Source of the DNA: a bacterium
GTDB taxonomy: Bacteria > Bacteroidota > Bacteroidia > Bacteroidales > Muribaculaceae
NCBI GenBank assembly: GCA_004563195.1
Contig: SFTJ01000006.1
Coordinates: 17,158 to 81,157 of the forward strand
DNA length: 64,000 bases
Direction of reading: 5' to 3'
The translations under genes were made by a program, and so were the position numbers. Under the pieces are notes generated by a model that saw only the letters and a list, made by a program, of their open reading frames with translations, was not told the origin of the DNA and made no database searches. This document shows positions 18,439-27,591 of this stretch, one piece after another (positions within the stretch are counted from its first letter, which is position 1; the number at the start of each line of letters is the position of its first letter).

Positions 18439-18479
18439 CATCGTTTTAATAGCACTTAAAATGAAGCAATATTTATAAT

Positions 18480-19442
18480 ATGAAAACTGTTATTATATCA
18501 GGGAAGCCCATTTCGCTTCAAGAAAGGAGCAAGGCTCAGATGAAAGGCATTAGAATCGGCGATTCGTTGTCATTCCGATTCTACGATGGTAATTTTCATG
18601 GCATCGCCCTTCTTTTTGCTGAACCCAAAGGAAACATTCCTACTCCACGTTCTTTAGCATTTACCGCAAGCGAACTTAATGAAAAGTTTGGTCTGCCCGT
18701 TGTCTTTCTCCTGCATGAGTGTCCTGCATACGAAAGACAGAGACTTATACATAAAGATGTTTATTTTATCGTTTCAGAAAAATATGCACACTTGCCTATG
18801 CTCATCGCAAATGAACGCATACGCAAGACAAAACAAGCTAAGGGATTAAGCCCTGTAGCTCAATTTCTTCTACTCTTCCATCTGCAAGTTGAGAGTCTTG
18901 AAAGAAAGGCTGCACGTGACATTGAGAACAAGGTTCCGTATTCTTATCCGAGCATCACACTTGGAATCACGTGTCTTGCAGACCTTGGCTTTTGCCAAAA
19001 GATCGCCGATGGTTCAAAACGTAAGGTTATACACTTCAATGAAAGTGGAAGGTCGTTATGGGAAAAAGCTCAACCTTATCTTATAAATCCAGTGGAAGAG
19101 CGTGTCTATTGTGACGACTTCCACTCAGAAAACAGTTTCCCTATCTGTGGCATCAATGCCCTTGCACATTATACATGGCTCAATCCTGACCCAGAGAAAA
19201 CGATTATGATGAGTGTGAAGCAACTAAGAGAATTTACAGCAGCCGGGGCATTGGTTCACCCCAATCAGTATGATGGTAATATTCTTATCGAGGCATGGAA
19301 ATACCCCCCTGTATTCAAGATTGGTACTGAAGCCGAATGGGTGGACAGGCTATCATTGGCCGTTTCACTCCGTGAGGATGCAGATCCACGAGTGGAAGGC
19401 GAAGTTGAACGTTTAATTAATGATATAGAATGGAACGCTTAA
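18480..19442 (+). CDS. AbiEi-like / MarR-type putative antitoxin regulator
   Basis: A 320-aa protein. Residues 1-120 form an alpha/beta domain (LPVVFLLHECPAYERQRLI, KDVYFIVSEKYAHLP). A winged-helix segment lies at about 125-195 (LSPVAQFLLLFHLQ, then YSYPSITLGITCLADLGF and ESGRSLWEKAQPYL), followed by a C-terminal domain ending in WVDRLSLAVSLREDADPRVE. This layout resembles wHTH proteins that precede AbiEii-type nucleotidyltransferases, and such a gene does follow. By analogy with type IV AbiE systems it would repress the operon and neutralise the partner; that is inference. Base and codon use look less like the neighbours, suggesting transfer. A good promoter lies upstream. Confidence 0.7.
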   Translation: MKTVIISGKPISLQERSKAQMKGIRIGDSLSFRFYDGNFHGIALLFAEPKGNIPTPRSLAFTASELNEKFGLPVVFLLHECPAYERQRLIHKDVYFIVSEKYAHLPMLIANERIRKTKQAKGLSPVAQFLLLFHLQVESLERKAARDIENKVPYSYPSITLGITCLADLGFCQKIADGSKRKVIHFNESGRSLWEKAQPYLINPVEERVYCDDFHSENSFPICGINALAHYTWLNPDPEKTIMMSVKQLREFTAAGALVHPNQYDGNILIEAWKYPPVFKIGTEAEWVDRLSLAVSLREDADPRVEGEVERLINDIEWNA

Positions 19443-19504
19443 GCGAGAGCAGAATGATGTATGCATCGATTCTGCCGAGCGAGAGTTCCTTCGTCTGAAA
19501 GACA

Positions 19505-20290
19505 ATGGAAGGATTAGAGAAATTCCGCGAAGCATTTGAAGCTTACTCAGAGAACTACGTTATCATCGGTGGCACAGCTTGTGACATCGCTATGACCGGG
19601 ACGGCAGTACGTCCTCGTGCAACCCACGACATTGATATGATTGTCATAGTCGAAAAGATGACGGCTGACTTTGCCGAACACTTCTGGCAGTTCGTGCGTG
19701 AAGGTGGTTATCGCCCTGAAAAGCGCAAGCTGTCTGAAGGTGTAGCTCCTAAGTACGAACTATACCGCTTTGTCAATGGCAAACCAGACTATCCCGAAAT
19801 GATTGAACTGCTGTCACGGCATCCAAACATTCTCGGCGAGCCGAAGGGACTGACCATTGAACCGCTGCCCGTGGACGAGGAAACGTCAAGTCTGAGTGCT
19901 ATCATCATGGATGATGATTTCTATCACTTCACCATCGACCACAGCAAACTGACCAACGGGCTTCGCCATGCTGACTCAGCAGCCCTCATTGCCTTGAAGT
20001 AACGTGCATACCTCAATCTTTTGCAGGACAAGGCCAATGGCAAGCATGTCAACAGCAAGGACATCAAGAAGCATCGTTCTGACGTGCTGAAGAACGTGGT
20101 CATCATGGAAGACAGTCAGATTACAGCTCCAGAACCTATCGTTTCTTGCATAAAAGAATTTGTCGCTTCAATCAGAAATGATTGGGATGTACTCTCAGAC
20201 CCTTTAGCCAAGGCTCTTGACCAGGATACTTCGTTCATCGAGGCTCTGCTTGAACAATTAGATGGATTATTTGCCATAGAACAGTCATGA
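19505..20290 (+). pseudogene. AbiEii-like nucleotidyltransferase interrupted by an in-frame stop
   Basis: Two open segments in one frame (19505-20002 and 20003-20290) are separated only by TAA at 20000-20002, codon 166 of a 261-aa reading frame. The first carries the nucleotidyltransferase core: YVIIGGTACDIAM and RATHDIDMIV (the DxD metal pair), then PEMIELLSRHP. After the stop the frame resumes with RAYLNLLQDK and HVNSKDIKKHRSDV, which completes the family's C-terminal helical part. One base change from a sense codon such as GAA or AAA would explain the stop. Unless it is read through or is a sequencing error, the toxin-like protein is truncated. Its end overlaps the next gene by ATGA. Confidence 0.75.
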
Positions 20291-21048
20291 AGATACAGTA
20301 TGCGTCAGATCTCCATCTGGAGTTTGCCGATAACTGGCGATACCAGAAGGAGAATCCCCTACAAGTGACAGGGGACATTCTCGTTCTGGCTGGCGACATC
20401 GGCTACTTGGGGGATGACAACTATACCAAACACCCCTTTTGGGACTGGGCATCGGAGAACTACCAGCAGGTAATAGCCTGTATGGGCAACCATGAGTTCT
20501 ACAAGTTCTACGACATCGCAAAGCTGAACGATGGCTATTGTCTTGAAATACGCCCTAATGTCCACAGCTATTATAATGCCGTAGTACATATAGGCGACAT
20601 TGACTTCATCATAACTACTCTGTGGGCCAGGATTCCCTTGAAGGAGGCATATTATACGGAACAAGTGGTAAGCGACTTTCGGCGCATCATCTTTAATGGC
20701 GATATTCTCACCTTTGCTGATTTCAACCGTGAACATGAAAGGTGCTTGGCATTCCTGAAGAACGCTGTATCAAGCAGCATGGCCAGAAGAAAAATTGTCG
20801 TAACCCATCATGTTCCATCCTTCCAGATGCAATGCCCCAAGTTTGCCGAAAGCCAAGCTAACGGAGCTTTCACGGTTGAACTGGAAGACTACATTGAGGA
20901 CAGCGGCATCGATTACTGGATATATGGCCACTCCCACTACAATGTAGATGTCGAGATAGGCAATACCAAATGTGTGTCCAATCAGTTGGGGTATGTATTT
21001 CATGGGGAGCATGAGTCATTCGACCCAGGTAAATATATCGAAGCATAA
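20287..21048 (+). CDS. calcineurin-like metallophosphoesterase
   Basis: A 253-aa cytoplasmic protein of the metallophosphatase superfamily. The metal-binding motifs are in order: SDLHLEF (D-x-H), LVLAGDIGY (GD), CMGNHEFY (GNHE), VVTHHVPS and YGHSHYNVD (GHxH). Substrate is unknown; nucleic acid, nucleotide or protein phosphate are possible. The start overlaps the nucleotidyltransferase frame by four bases, so in the ancestral operon the two were coupled, suggesting a three-gene unit with the AbiEi-like gene. It ends 41 bp before the convergent GH92 gene. Confidence 0.88.
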   Translation: MKIQYASDLHLEFADNWRYQKENPLQVTGDILVLAGDIGYLGDDNYTKHPFWDWASENYQQVIACMGNHEFYKFYDIAKLNDGYCLEIRPNVHSYYNAVVHIGDIDFIITTLWARIPLKEAYYTEQVVSDFRRIIFNGDILTFADFNREHERCLAFLKNAVSSSMARRKIVVTHHVPSFQMQCPKFAESQANGAFTVELEDYIEDSGIDYWIYGHSHYNVDVEIGNTKCVSNQLGYVFHGEHESFDPGKYIEA

Positions 21049-21089
21049 CTACCCAGAGATTGTTTCTGCTCAATCGGCTTAGATGCTTA

Positions 21090-23408
21090 TTATTTCATAA
21101 AGGATGGGGGTAGTTGTTTGCTGCCGAATTTTTTGTTTGGTTTGTCGGACATTACGAAACGCAGTGTTCCGCCTTTTACTACTTCGTTATGTGTAATCCA
21201 AGCGCGGTTGAGGGGTTTGCCGTTGAGTGTGGCGCTTTGGATATAAACATTTTCGGGAGAATTGTTCACCGCTTCAATCACAAAATCGCCGCCATAATAA
21301 TGGTCGTCGAGGTGGATTGTTACCTTATTAAATACGGGAGATGTAATCATATAGAGGTTGTCGCCCGGGCAAACGGGGTGAATACCCATTGCGGCAAGCA
21401 CATACCAGGCGCTCATCTGACCCACATCTTCGTTGCCGCACAGTCCGAGCACATCGGTGCCGTAGGCGGTTTGGCAAATCTTTCGAGTCCATTTCTGCGT
21501 TAGCCAGGCGTTGCCGGTGTAGTTGAACAAAAATGGCACATGATGCACCGGTTCGTTGGGGTGGTTGTAGTAGTTGTTCCACAAGAAATCGTCGGACGAA
21601 TTTTCGAAAAATTCCGTTAGTTTTCGCAGAAAAGCCTCGTTGCCGAGCAGCGACATAAGTCCATACACATCGTGAGGCACAAACCAGCCTTGTTGCAGCG
21701 GATTCGACTCGGTGCAATAGTGGTCTTGCGCGAGTTCGCCATCCCATTTGCCGAATTTTCCATCGCGGTCGCGTCCGCAGAACCATTTTATTTCTTTGTT
21801 CCAAATGTTGCGGTGGTCTCGCGAATAGTTTAGGTAGCGGCGATGTTGCAGCGGTTTGTCGAGCAGTTTGGCAAATCTTGCCACGCACCAATCGCTATAG
21901 GCATACTCCAAAGTGCGTGATATGTCGAGAGGTGTATAGCCTATGAGTCTGCCGTTTCCGGTGTGTTCCACCGAGTTTTCGCAGTATTCATAAGCCTTAG
22001 CCACATCGTATTCTCTTATGCCCTTGGCATAGGCATCCACTATTACCGACACAGCCGGATTGCCGAGCATGCATCCCGAATAGGAGTTCATAATCTCCCA
22101 TCGTGGGAAGTAGCGGCGTTGGCTCAGTTCGGCGAGGCTGATAAGCGAATTAATCTCATCGTTTACCAAGCCCGGGTTGATGATAGTCTGCAAGGGGAAC
22201 TGGCTTCGGAACACATCCCAGCCGCTGAAAACCGAGCGATAGACGAAGTCTTTGTTGCTATGCTTATTGCCGTCGCCTCCAATGTAATCGCCGGTGCAGT
22301 CGCTCACATCGCGAGGGTCGATCATAGTGTGGTAGAGAGCTGTGTAGAACACCGTTTTGTCGTGGTCGGAACCATCAACCTCTACGCAGCTGAGAGCATC
22401 GTTCCACAATCGGCGATTGGCGGAGTATACTTCTTCGAAGCTCCAATGGCTGATGTCGGATTCAAGGTTACGGCGTGCGCCCTCGATGCTTACAAATGAA
22501 ATGCCCACCTTCATAAGCACCTGTTCGCCCTCTACAGTGGGAAATTCGGTGAAAAAACCTATATGGCGACCTTTCATTTCGTTGCAGCCACGCTCCACCG
22601 ATGCGTTTTTCACTGCTTCGATGTATTTTTTGTCGTGCAGAGTAGCCAATTTCACGCCTTTTATCTCCTTGGGAAGAGTGGCGTTCCACATGCCGTAGGA
22701 TTTGAGCGGTCGGCTGAATTGGCAGCTGAAATATACCGTGTAGCTAACATTTCCGTCGCCGTTACCCCAGCCGCCATCGGCAGGAGTGCAACGCATCCAG
22801 CCCTCGATGGTGGAGCTGCCGGTAACTTTCACATATTGCTCGGTGGCAGCGCCGCCTATGCGACGAGCCAGATCGATGCTAATGCGCGAAGTGTCGTTGG
22901 CTGGGAATGTGAATCTTATCATTCCCGAGCGGCGTGCAGCCGTGAGCTCGGTGCGAATGTTGTAGTCGCTCAGAGTCACGGCATAATATCCGGCTTTAGC
23001 CACTTCCGTGTGGTGCGAGTAGCGCGAGCGGTAACCCGTTTCCGGATTTTTCTCATCGCCTACATAGGTGTGTAGTGCGCCGGTGGTGGGAGTGACCAAA
23101 AAGTTGCCGAAATCGCCGTACCATCCAATTCCGCTCATGTGGGTGAATGAAAAGCCCTCGATGGTGGGGTGATGCCATGAATAACCGGGGCCATTGTCGC
23201 CACCGGTTTTGGTGTCGGGGCTAAGTTGCACCAATCCAAAAGGAGTGGTAGCACCGGGGAAGGTCTTTCCGAGTCCGTGCAAGCTTTTGCCTGCCGAGGT
23301 CGATGTTGATGCTCCGATAATAGGGTTTACGTAGTCAACAGCCTCTTTGCTCTCGGCAGGTGAAATTATGCTTGCTGCAATGAGCAGAGTTATAAGAGAA
23401 TGTTTCAT
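21090..23408 (-). CDS. GH92 family exo-alpha-mannosidase
   Basis: A 772-aa secreted glycoside hydrolase. A signal peptide ends near residue 20 (SPAES). Family features are DYVNPIIGAS, KTFPGATTPFGLVQLSPDT, GYSWHHPTIEGFSFTHMSG and, near the C-terminus, GNEDVGQMSAWYVLAAMGIHPVCPG (given in part; the EDxGxMSAWY block holds catalytic-site residues). GH92 enzymes are Ca2+-dependent, inverting mannosidases acting on host N-glycans or fungal mannan. It is the second gene of a minus-strand operon, 15 bp after the DUF5054 gene. No SusC/SusD pair accompanies it. Confidence 0.93.
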   Translation of the reverse strand: MKHSLITLLIAASIISPAESKEAVDYVNPIIGASTSTSAGKSLHGLGKTFPGATTPFGLVQLSPDTKTGGDNGPGYSWHHPTIEGFSFTHMSGIGWYGDFGNFLVTPTTGALHTYVGDEKNPETGYRSRYSHHTEVAKAGYYAVTLSDYNIRTELTAARRSGMIRFTFPANDTSRISIDLARRIGGAATEQYVKVTGSSTIEGWMRCTPADGGWGNGDGNVSYTVYFSCQFSRPLKSYGMWNATLPKEIKGVKLATLHDKKYIEAVKNASVERGCNEMKGRHIGFFTEFPTVEGEQVLMKVGISFVSIEGARRNLESDISHWSFEEVYSANRRLWNDALSCVEVDGSDHDKTVFYTALYHTMIDPRDVSDCTGDYIGGDGNKHSNKDFVYRSVFSGWDVFRSQFPLQTIINPGLVNDEINSLISLAELSQRRYFPRWEIMNSYSGCMLGNPAVSVIVDAYAKGIREYDVAKAYEYCENSVEHTGNGRLIGYTPLDISRTLEYAYSDWCVARFAKLLDKPLQHRRYLNYSRDHRNIWNKEIKWFCGRDRDGKFGKWDGELAQDHYCTESNPLQQGWFVPHDVYGLMSLLGNEAFLRKLTEFFENSSDDFLWNNYYNHPNEPVHHVPFLFNYTGNAWLTQKWTRKICQTAYGTDVLGLCGNEDVGQMSAWYVLAAMGIHPVCPGDNLYMITSPVFNKVTIHLDDHYYGGDFVIEAVNNSPENVYIQSATLNGKPLNRAWITHNEVVKGGTLRFVMSDKPNKKFGSKQLPPSFMK

Positions 23409-23423
23409 CTGTTTTTCGTCAGA

Positions 23424-25418
23424 TTATTTTATCACTTCGATTGTGAATCGGTAGGCAAGACTGCCTTCGTTCCACATAGTGAAATTAGTTCCCCACAAGT
23501 TGTTGTTCAAGCAGAAATGTATTCCACCATCGATTGACGGATATTGGGTGGAGTAAGACAAGCCGTTGGCCTCGCCCAGATTGATGAGGAATGCATCGCG
23601 GCTCCATATTCTTATGGTGTGGCTTTGGGTGATGATGTCAACATAGCCATCGATGCCGTGCATGTGTCGGTTGCCTTTTTCTACCACGTCGCACAAGTCA
23701 ACGCGTTCGCCCACTTTCTCTGCCACCACGCCTTTTATGCCATCGGCCACGAACGAGCAGAAATAGCTTTCGGGCAGGCGTACTGCGGGTTTGTCGACAA
23801 TTGTGACCGTAAGGTCGGCTTTTTTACCGCCTTTATAAGCCATGCACTCCACTTGCACTTGTGCAGGAAATACACGCGAGTCGATTCCGTTTTCGGGAGC
23901 AAATTCGAGTCGGGCTTGGTAGAGGGTGCCTTTTTTCGATTTTTTGGTAGTGCTGTTAACCACTCTTGCCTTAACCGAAGCGCTCACGGCGTGCGACTTG
24001 TCCAAGCCGGTTTTGCCGATGTCGTCGAGCGCCCAACCATAGCGAGCGCGAAGATATCGGCCCAAATAATCATCGTAATCGGCGGCATCGTAGCAGCGAT
24101 AGGTTACACCGAGTATTTTCATCAGTCCGCCGAAGAGTTCATCGCTCCACACCTCAGCTTTATCAACCGAAATTTTGGCTTTCATAGGCTTTACCACAGG
24201 ATTGTCGATGGCAGCGATGGCATTGCGAGCCTCGGTTTGCAAACTCTTGGGCAACTTTTCGATAGCCGAAACCAAGTAATCATCGATTTCCTTCCACGAT
24301 TGCTCCACTTTTACAAACGGCGCAGAACTGCGAGCTTCATTGAATATGTCGACATCGTATTTGTCCCAATTTCCCAAGTGAGTCTTAATGTCCATACCCT
24401 GAGTATGCTCAGCTATGAGGCCCAATTCAACGGCAAAGTCTATTGCCTCGTCGCTGTCGCTTCTCAATTTGCCTTGTTTGAGCCATTGTGAATAAAGTCG
24501 AGAGAGCGCGCGGAATTTAGCCATGCGCTTGGGAGCACTGCCGTAGCCATAAATCCAAGTATCGCCTATTTCGGAAGTCACCACCGGCAATTTATCCTTA
24601 ACAGTGAGCAGTTGAGCAGCAACTTCGTTGAACGATGCGCCCACAATTTGCGCTTGCGGATATCGCTTGCGCAGGTCGGCATAAATGTTTTTTACGGTTT
24701 CGTAGGAGTGCGGGCCATGATTGTCGCCGGTAAAGTTGACCGAAACAGCCGTAACGCCGTCGGGCAAAATATTTTCGGTGCCATAGTCGCGCTGATATGC
24801 CAAGATTATCTCTTTGCCATTGGTGTCGCGCCACAGACAGTAGTCGGGTACGGCAGGAATAGGCGAAGCAGGATTGACGCCAATATGCAAGAATCGCACA
24901 CCGGCATCGTAGAGCGGAGTGACAATGCTACGCGTATGCCCCGGCACATCGGTCATCTTTGCAGCAATGGTGCGTTTGCCATACAGCTTGTCTAACTTTT
25001 GTGAAAGCTTCAAACTTGTGGTAAACAAATCGGCAGTCATAGTTTCGCTTTCGAAAGTGTAAGGCACGGCATTCCACACAATGTCGCCACGCTTTATTGC
25101 GCGTTCCAAGCGCGCTACATCGGCAGCCGGAGCTTCTTTGCGATATTTCTCTACAAGCCAAGCACCAGTAGTCCACACATAGCGCTCACCACTGCCATCG
25201 GCTTGCAGTTTTTCGCTCACTGCTATAGCTTTGGGAATGAATTCCTCGACATAGCGTTTGGTGACCACCGAACTGAAATCGGTGAATCCCACATCGAGGT
25301 GAGTCTTGAAAATAACAAGAACTTTTTTTACATCGTTGTTAGGCTCAGCTGCACACATTGCAACACAAGCCACACATGCTGTTAAAAGCAGTGTAAATCT
25401 TTTAAATGCACTTTTCAT
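23424..25418 (-). CDS. DUF5054 / GH38-like putative glycosidase
   Basis: A 664-aa exported protein with a signal peptide ending near CAAEP (residue 25). The N-terminal domain starts VLVIFKTHLDVGFTDF, the HxD pattern of GH38-type alpha-mannosidases (metal ligands), followed by RYVWTTGAWLVEKY and KMTDVPGHTRSIV. A beta-rich C-terminal half follows. It matches the DUF5054 family, which has a GH38/57-like barrel. Activity is not established; the GH92 gene downstream suggests mannosides. A minus-strand -7 element lies at 25464-25471. Confidence 0.82.
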   Translation of the reverse strand: MKSAFKRFTLLLTACVACVAMCAAEPNNDVKKVLVIFKTHLDVGFTDFSSVVTKRYVEEFIPKAIAVSEKLQADGSGERYVWTTGAWLVEKYRKEAPAADVARLERAIKRGDIVWNAVPYTFESETMTADLFTTSLKLSQKLDKLYGKRTIAAKMTDVPGHTRSIVTPLYDAGVRFLHIGVNPASPIPAVPDYCLWRDTNGKEIILAYQRDYGTENILPDGVTAVSVNFTGDNHGPHSYETVKNIYADLRKRYPQAQIVGASFNEVAAQLLTVKDKLPVVTSEIGDTWIYGYGSAPKRMAKFRALSRLYSQWLKQGKLRSDSDEAIDFAVELGLIAEHTQGMDIKTHLGNWDKYDVDIFNEARSSAPFVKVEQSWKEIDDYLVSAIEKLPKSLQTEARNAIAAIDNPVVKPMKAKISVDKAEVWSDELFGGLMKILGVTYRCYDAADYDDYLGRYLRARYGWALDDIGKTGLDKSHAVSASVKARVVNSTTKKSKKGTLYQARLEFAPENGIDSRVFPAQVQVECMAYKGGKKADLTVTIVDKPAVRLPESYFCSFVADGIKGVVAEKVGERVDLCDVVEKGNRHMHGIDGYVDIITQSHTIRIWSRDAFLINLGEANGLSYSTQYPSIDGGIHFCLNNNLWGTNFTMWNEGSLAYRFTIEVIK

Positions 25419-25463
25419 TACTATATGATATTTAAATTAATACGTTCGCAACATCTCAAAATG

Positions 25464-25471
25464 CAAATTTA
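25464..25471 (-). promoter_or_regulatory. candidate -7 element of the glycosidase operon
   Basis: Read on the minus strand it is TAAATTTG, an exact TAnnTTTG match, 45 bases before the start codon. The -33 region has no clear TTTG. Confidence 0.4.
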
Positions 25472-25706
25472 GCAATTTTCTGTCGGAATCTATTTGTACA
25501 ATCCTATTATGAAATATCACTTTATTACGGACATAGATGTGCAATCGGGCTAAACAAGACTGTTTTCAGAGAAAAACAGGTAATCAGATATAGCTATTTA
25601 AGCTTTTTCTACATCCCACTCAAATGCTTTAGTGCCTTCGTGTATTTTAATTGTTGAAAAATGTTGAACAAAATAGCATTTTGTTGATTTTTATTGGGCT
25701 AATATG

Positions 25707-25737
25707 TTGCGACATAATACAATTATTCCTAAATTTG
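25707..25737 (+). promoter_or_regulatory. candidate promoter of the hut operon
   Basis: TTG at 25707-25709, a 20-base spacer and TAAATTTG at 25730-25737 match the Bacteroidetes pattern. The leader to the ATG at 25846 would be about 100 bases. Confidence 0.6.
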
Positions 25738-25845
25738 CTAAAAAGTTATGATGGCAGTGGCAAAATGCCAAAACAGCCCTACATAAACCCAAGATGAAAT
25801 AAACACGAAACAAACTAAAACAAATAAATCAACAAACTAACTATT

Positions 25846-27555
25846 ATGGCAAATTCAAGAAGAATCGTTGAATGTGTTCCAAATTTTAGCGAAGGACGAA
25901 ACAAAGAAGTAATTCGTCAGATAACCGATGAAATAGAGCATAGCGAAGGCGTAAAGCTACTCGACGTAGATCCCGGCGAGGCAACCAATCGCACCGTAGT
26001 TACTTTTGTGGGCGAGCCGGAGGCAGTGGTAGAAGCAGCATTCAAGGCAGTGAAGAAAGCCGGAGAACTGATAGATATGCGTCAGCATCACGGTGCACAC
26101 CCGCGAATGGGAGCTACCGATGTGCTGCCATTGGTGCCGGTGAGTGGCATCACCCTCGAAGAGTGCGCACAATTGTCGCGTCAACTTGCCGAACGCATTG
26201 CCAAAGAACTCTCGATACCATGCTATTGCTACGAAGCAGCCGCATTCAAGCCCGAACGCAAGAATCTGGCAGTGTGCCGCAAGGGTGAGTATGAAGCATT
26301 GCCTGAACGACTCGGTGTGCCTGAGAGTGCGCCCGATTACGGCGATCGTCCGTTCGACGAAGGCGTGGCACGCACCGGTTGCACTGCAGTGGGCGCTCGC
26401 GACTTCTTGATAGCCGTGAATTATAACCTCAATACCACCAGCACCCGCCGTGCCAATGCCGTGGCATTCGACGTGCGCGAGAAGGGTAGACCCAAGCGCG
26501 ACGGAAACCCCATCACCGGCAAGCCCGTGCGCGACGAAAACGGCAATCCCGTGATGATACCCGGCACATTGAAGTCGACAAAAGCCATAGGCTGGTATAT
26601 CGAAGAATACGGCATAGCACAAGTGTCGATGAATATCACCGACATCAATGTTACCCCGCTGCATGTGGCATTTGACGAAGTATGCCGCTGTGCACAAAAT
26701 CGCGGTCTGCGCGTTACAGGCACTGAAATTGTGGGTTTGATGCCCGAACGTTGCCTTATTGAGGCCGGCAAATACTTCTTGCGCAAGCAAAACCGCTCGC
26801 TCGGTATACCTAAAGAAGATATTATCAACATAGCAGTGAAATCGATGGGTCTCGACGACCTCAAGCCATTTAATGCGGCAGAAAAAGTGGTGGAATACCT
26901 GCTCGATGCCGACGATAGCAATCGCAAACTTACCGACTTGACAGTGAAGGGCTTTGCCGACGAAACAGCTCGTGAATCGCCCGCACCCGGTGGTGGCTCG
27001 GTATCGGCATATATGGGTGCCATGGGTGCCGCTTTGGGCACAATGGTTGCCAATCTGTCATCGCACAAGCCCGGATGGGACGACCGTTGGGAAGAATTCA
27101 GCCAATGGGCGGAACAAGGTGTAGAATTGGAGCAAGAATTGCTGCATTTGGTTAACGAAGATACCGAAGCATTCAATAAGATTATGGCAGCATTCGGAAT
27201 GCCAAAGGCAACCGACGAGGACAAGCGCCTGCGCGCCGAAGCCATCGAAAAAGCCACTTTGTTTGCAGCGCAAGTTCCGTTGCAGACCATGAAAACATCG
27301 ATTAAGGTGTTTGCACTGTGCCGCGCAATGGTGGAGAAGGGTAATCCCAACAGCGTGTCGGATGCCGGAGTAGGCGCATTGGCAGCCCGTGCAGCAGTGC
27401 TCGGCGCAGGAATGAATGTGAAAATTAATGCATCTTCGCTCAAAGACCGCGCCAAAGCCGATGCCCTCGTGGCTGAAGCACAAGCGCTTATCAATCAAGC
27501 CAATGCCGAAGAACAGGCCATTACCGCTATGGTAGAACAAGTTATCGCCAAATAA
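25846..27555 (+). CDS. ftcD: fused glutamate formimidoyltransferase / formiminotetrahydrofolate cyclodeaminase
   Basis: A 569-aa bifunctional enzyme of histidine breakdown. Residues about 1-330 are the formiminotransferase (VECVPNFSEGRN, HHGAHPRMGATDVLPLVPV, with the His/Arg-rich folate and substrate site). Residues about 365-569 are the cyclodeaminase (ESPAPGGGSVSAYMGAMGAA and a helical bundle). It moves the formimino group from N-formiminoglutamate to tetrahydrofolate and cyclises it to methenyl-THF. The fusion matches the animal enzyme and is known in Bacteroidetes. It leads the hut operon; hutU starts 36 bp downstream. Confidence 0.96.
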   Translation: MANSRRIVECVPNFSEGRNKEVIRQITDEIEHSEGVKLLDVDPGEATNRTVVTFVGEPEAVVEAAFKAVKKAGELIDMRQHHGAHPRMGATDVLPLVPVSGITLEECAQLSRQLAERIAKELSIPCYCYEAAAFKPERKNLAVCRKGEYEALPERLGVPESAPDYGDRPFDEGVARTGCTAVGARDFLIAVNYNLNTTSTRRANAVAFDVREKGRPKRDGNPITGKPVRDENGNPVMIPGTLKSTKAIGWYIEEYGIAQVSMNITDINVTPLHVAFDEVCRCAQNRGLRVTGTEIVGLMPERCLIEAGKYFLRKQNRSLGIPKEDIINIAVKSMGLDDLKPFNAAEKVVEYLLDADDSNRKLTDLTVKGFADETARESPAPGGGSVSAYMGAMGAALGTMVANLSSHKPGWDDRWEEFSQWAEQGVELEQELLHLVNEDTEAFNKIMAAFGMPKATDEDKRLRAEAIEKATLFAAQVPLQTMKTSIKVFALCRAMVEKGNPNSVSDAGVGALAARAAVLGAGMNVKINASSLKDRAKADALVAEAQALINQANAEEQAITAMVEQVIAK

Positions 27556-27591
27556 TACCTAAATGACTAAACCAAAGTAAAACAAAGCATT

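Larger units (their letters stand above)
17766..18479. other. 714-bp gene-free stretch with a repeat element and decayed sequence
   Basis: No credible gene spans this stretch. The left part (17766-18043) shows nothing recognisable. A MITE-like element occupies 18044-18182. To its right a minus-strand frame without a start codon (about 18169-18315, 48 codons, closed upstream by a stop) has protein-like composition, including LVLYNLAEITGKGQRTPG, and ends inside the element's terminal repeat; it may be the tail of a decayed gene. A good candidate promoter (18407-18438) for the next gene closes the stretch. Confidence 0.7.
25419..25845. other. 427-bp divergent promoter region between glycosidase and hut operons
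   Basis: No gene is seen. The stretch holds the leaders and promoters of two divergent operons: a minus-strand -7 element at 25464-25471 and a plus-strand promoter at 25707-25737. The middle (about 25500-25700) is AT-rich and could hold operator sites, but no clear palindrome was found by eye. Confidence 0.7.

Noticed and set aside
23544..24491. 315-codon plus-strand frame opposite the DUF5054 gene
   Set aside because: Antisense shadow without domain features; the minus-strand gene has a signal peptide and family motifs.
26421..27494. Long minus-strand open frame (357 codons) inside the formiminotransferase-cyclodeaminase gene
   Set aside because: It is antisense to a clear gene, is Ser/Ala-rich with no recognisable domain, and is a by-product of codon bias on the other strand.
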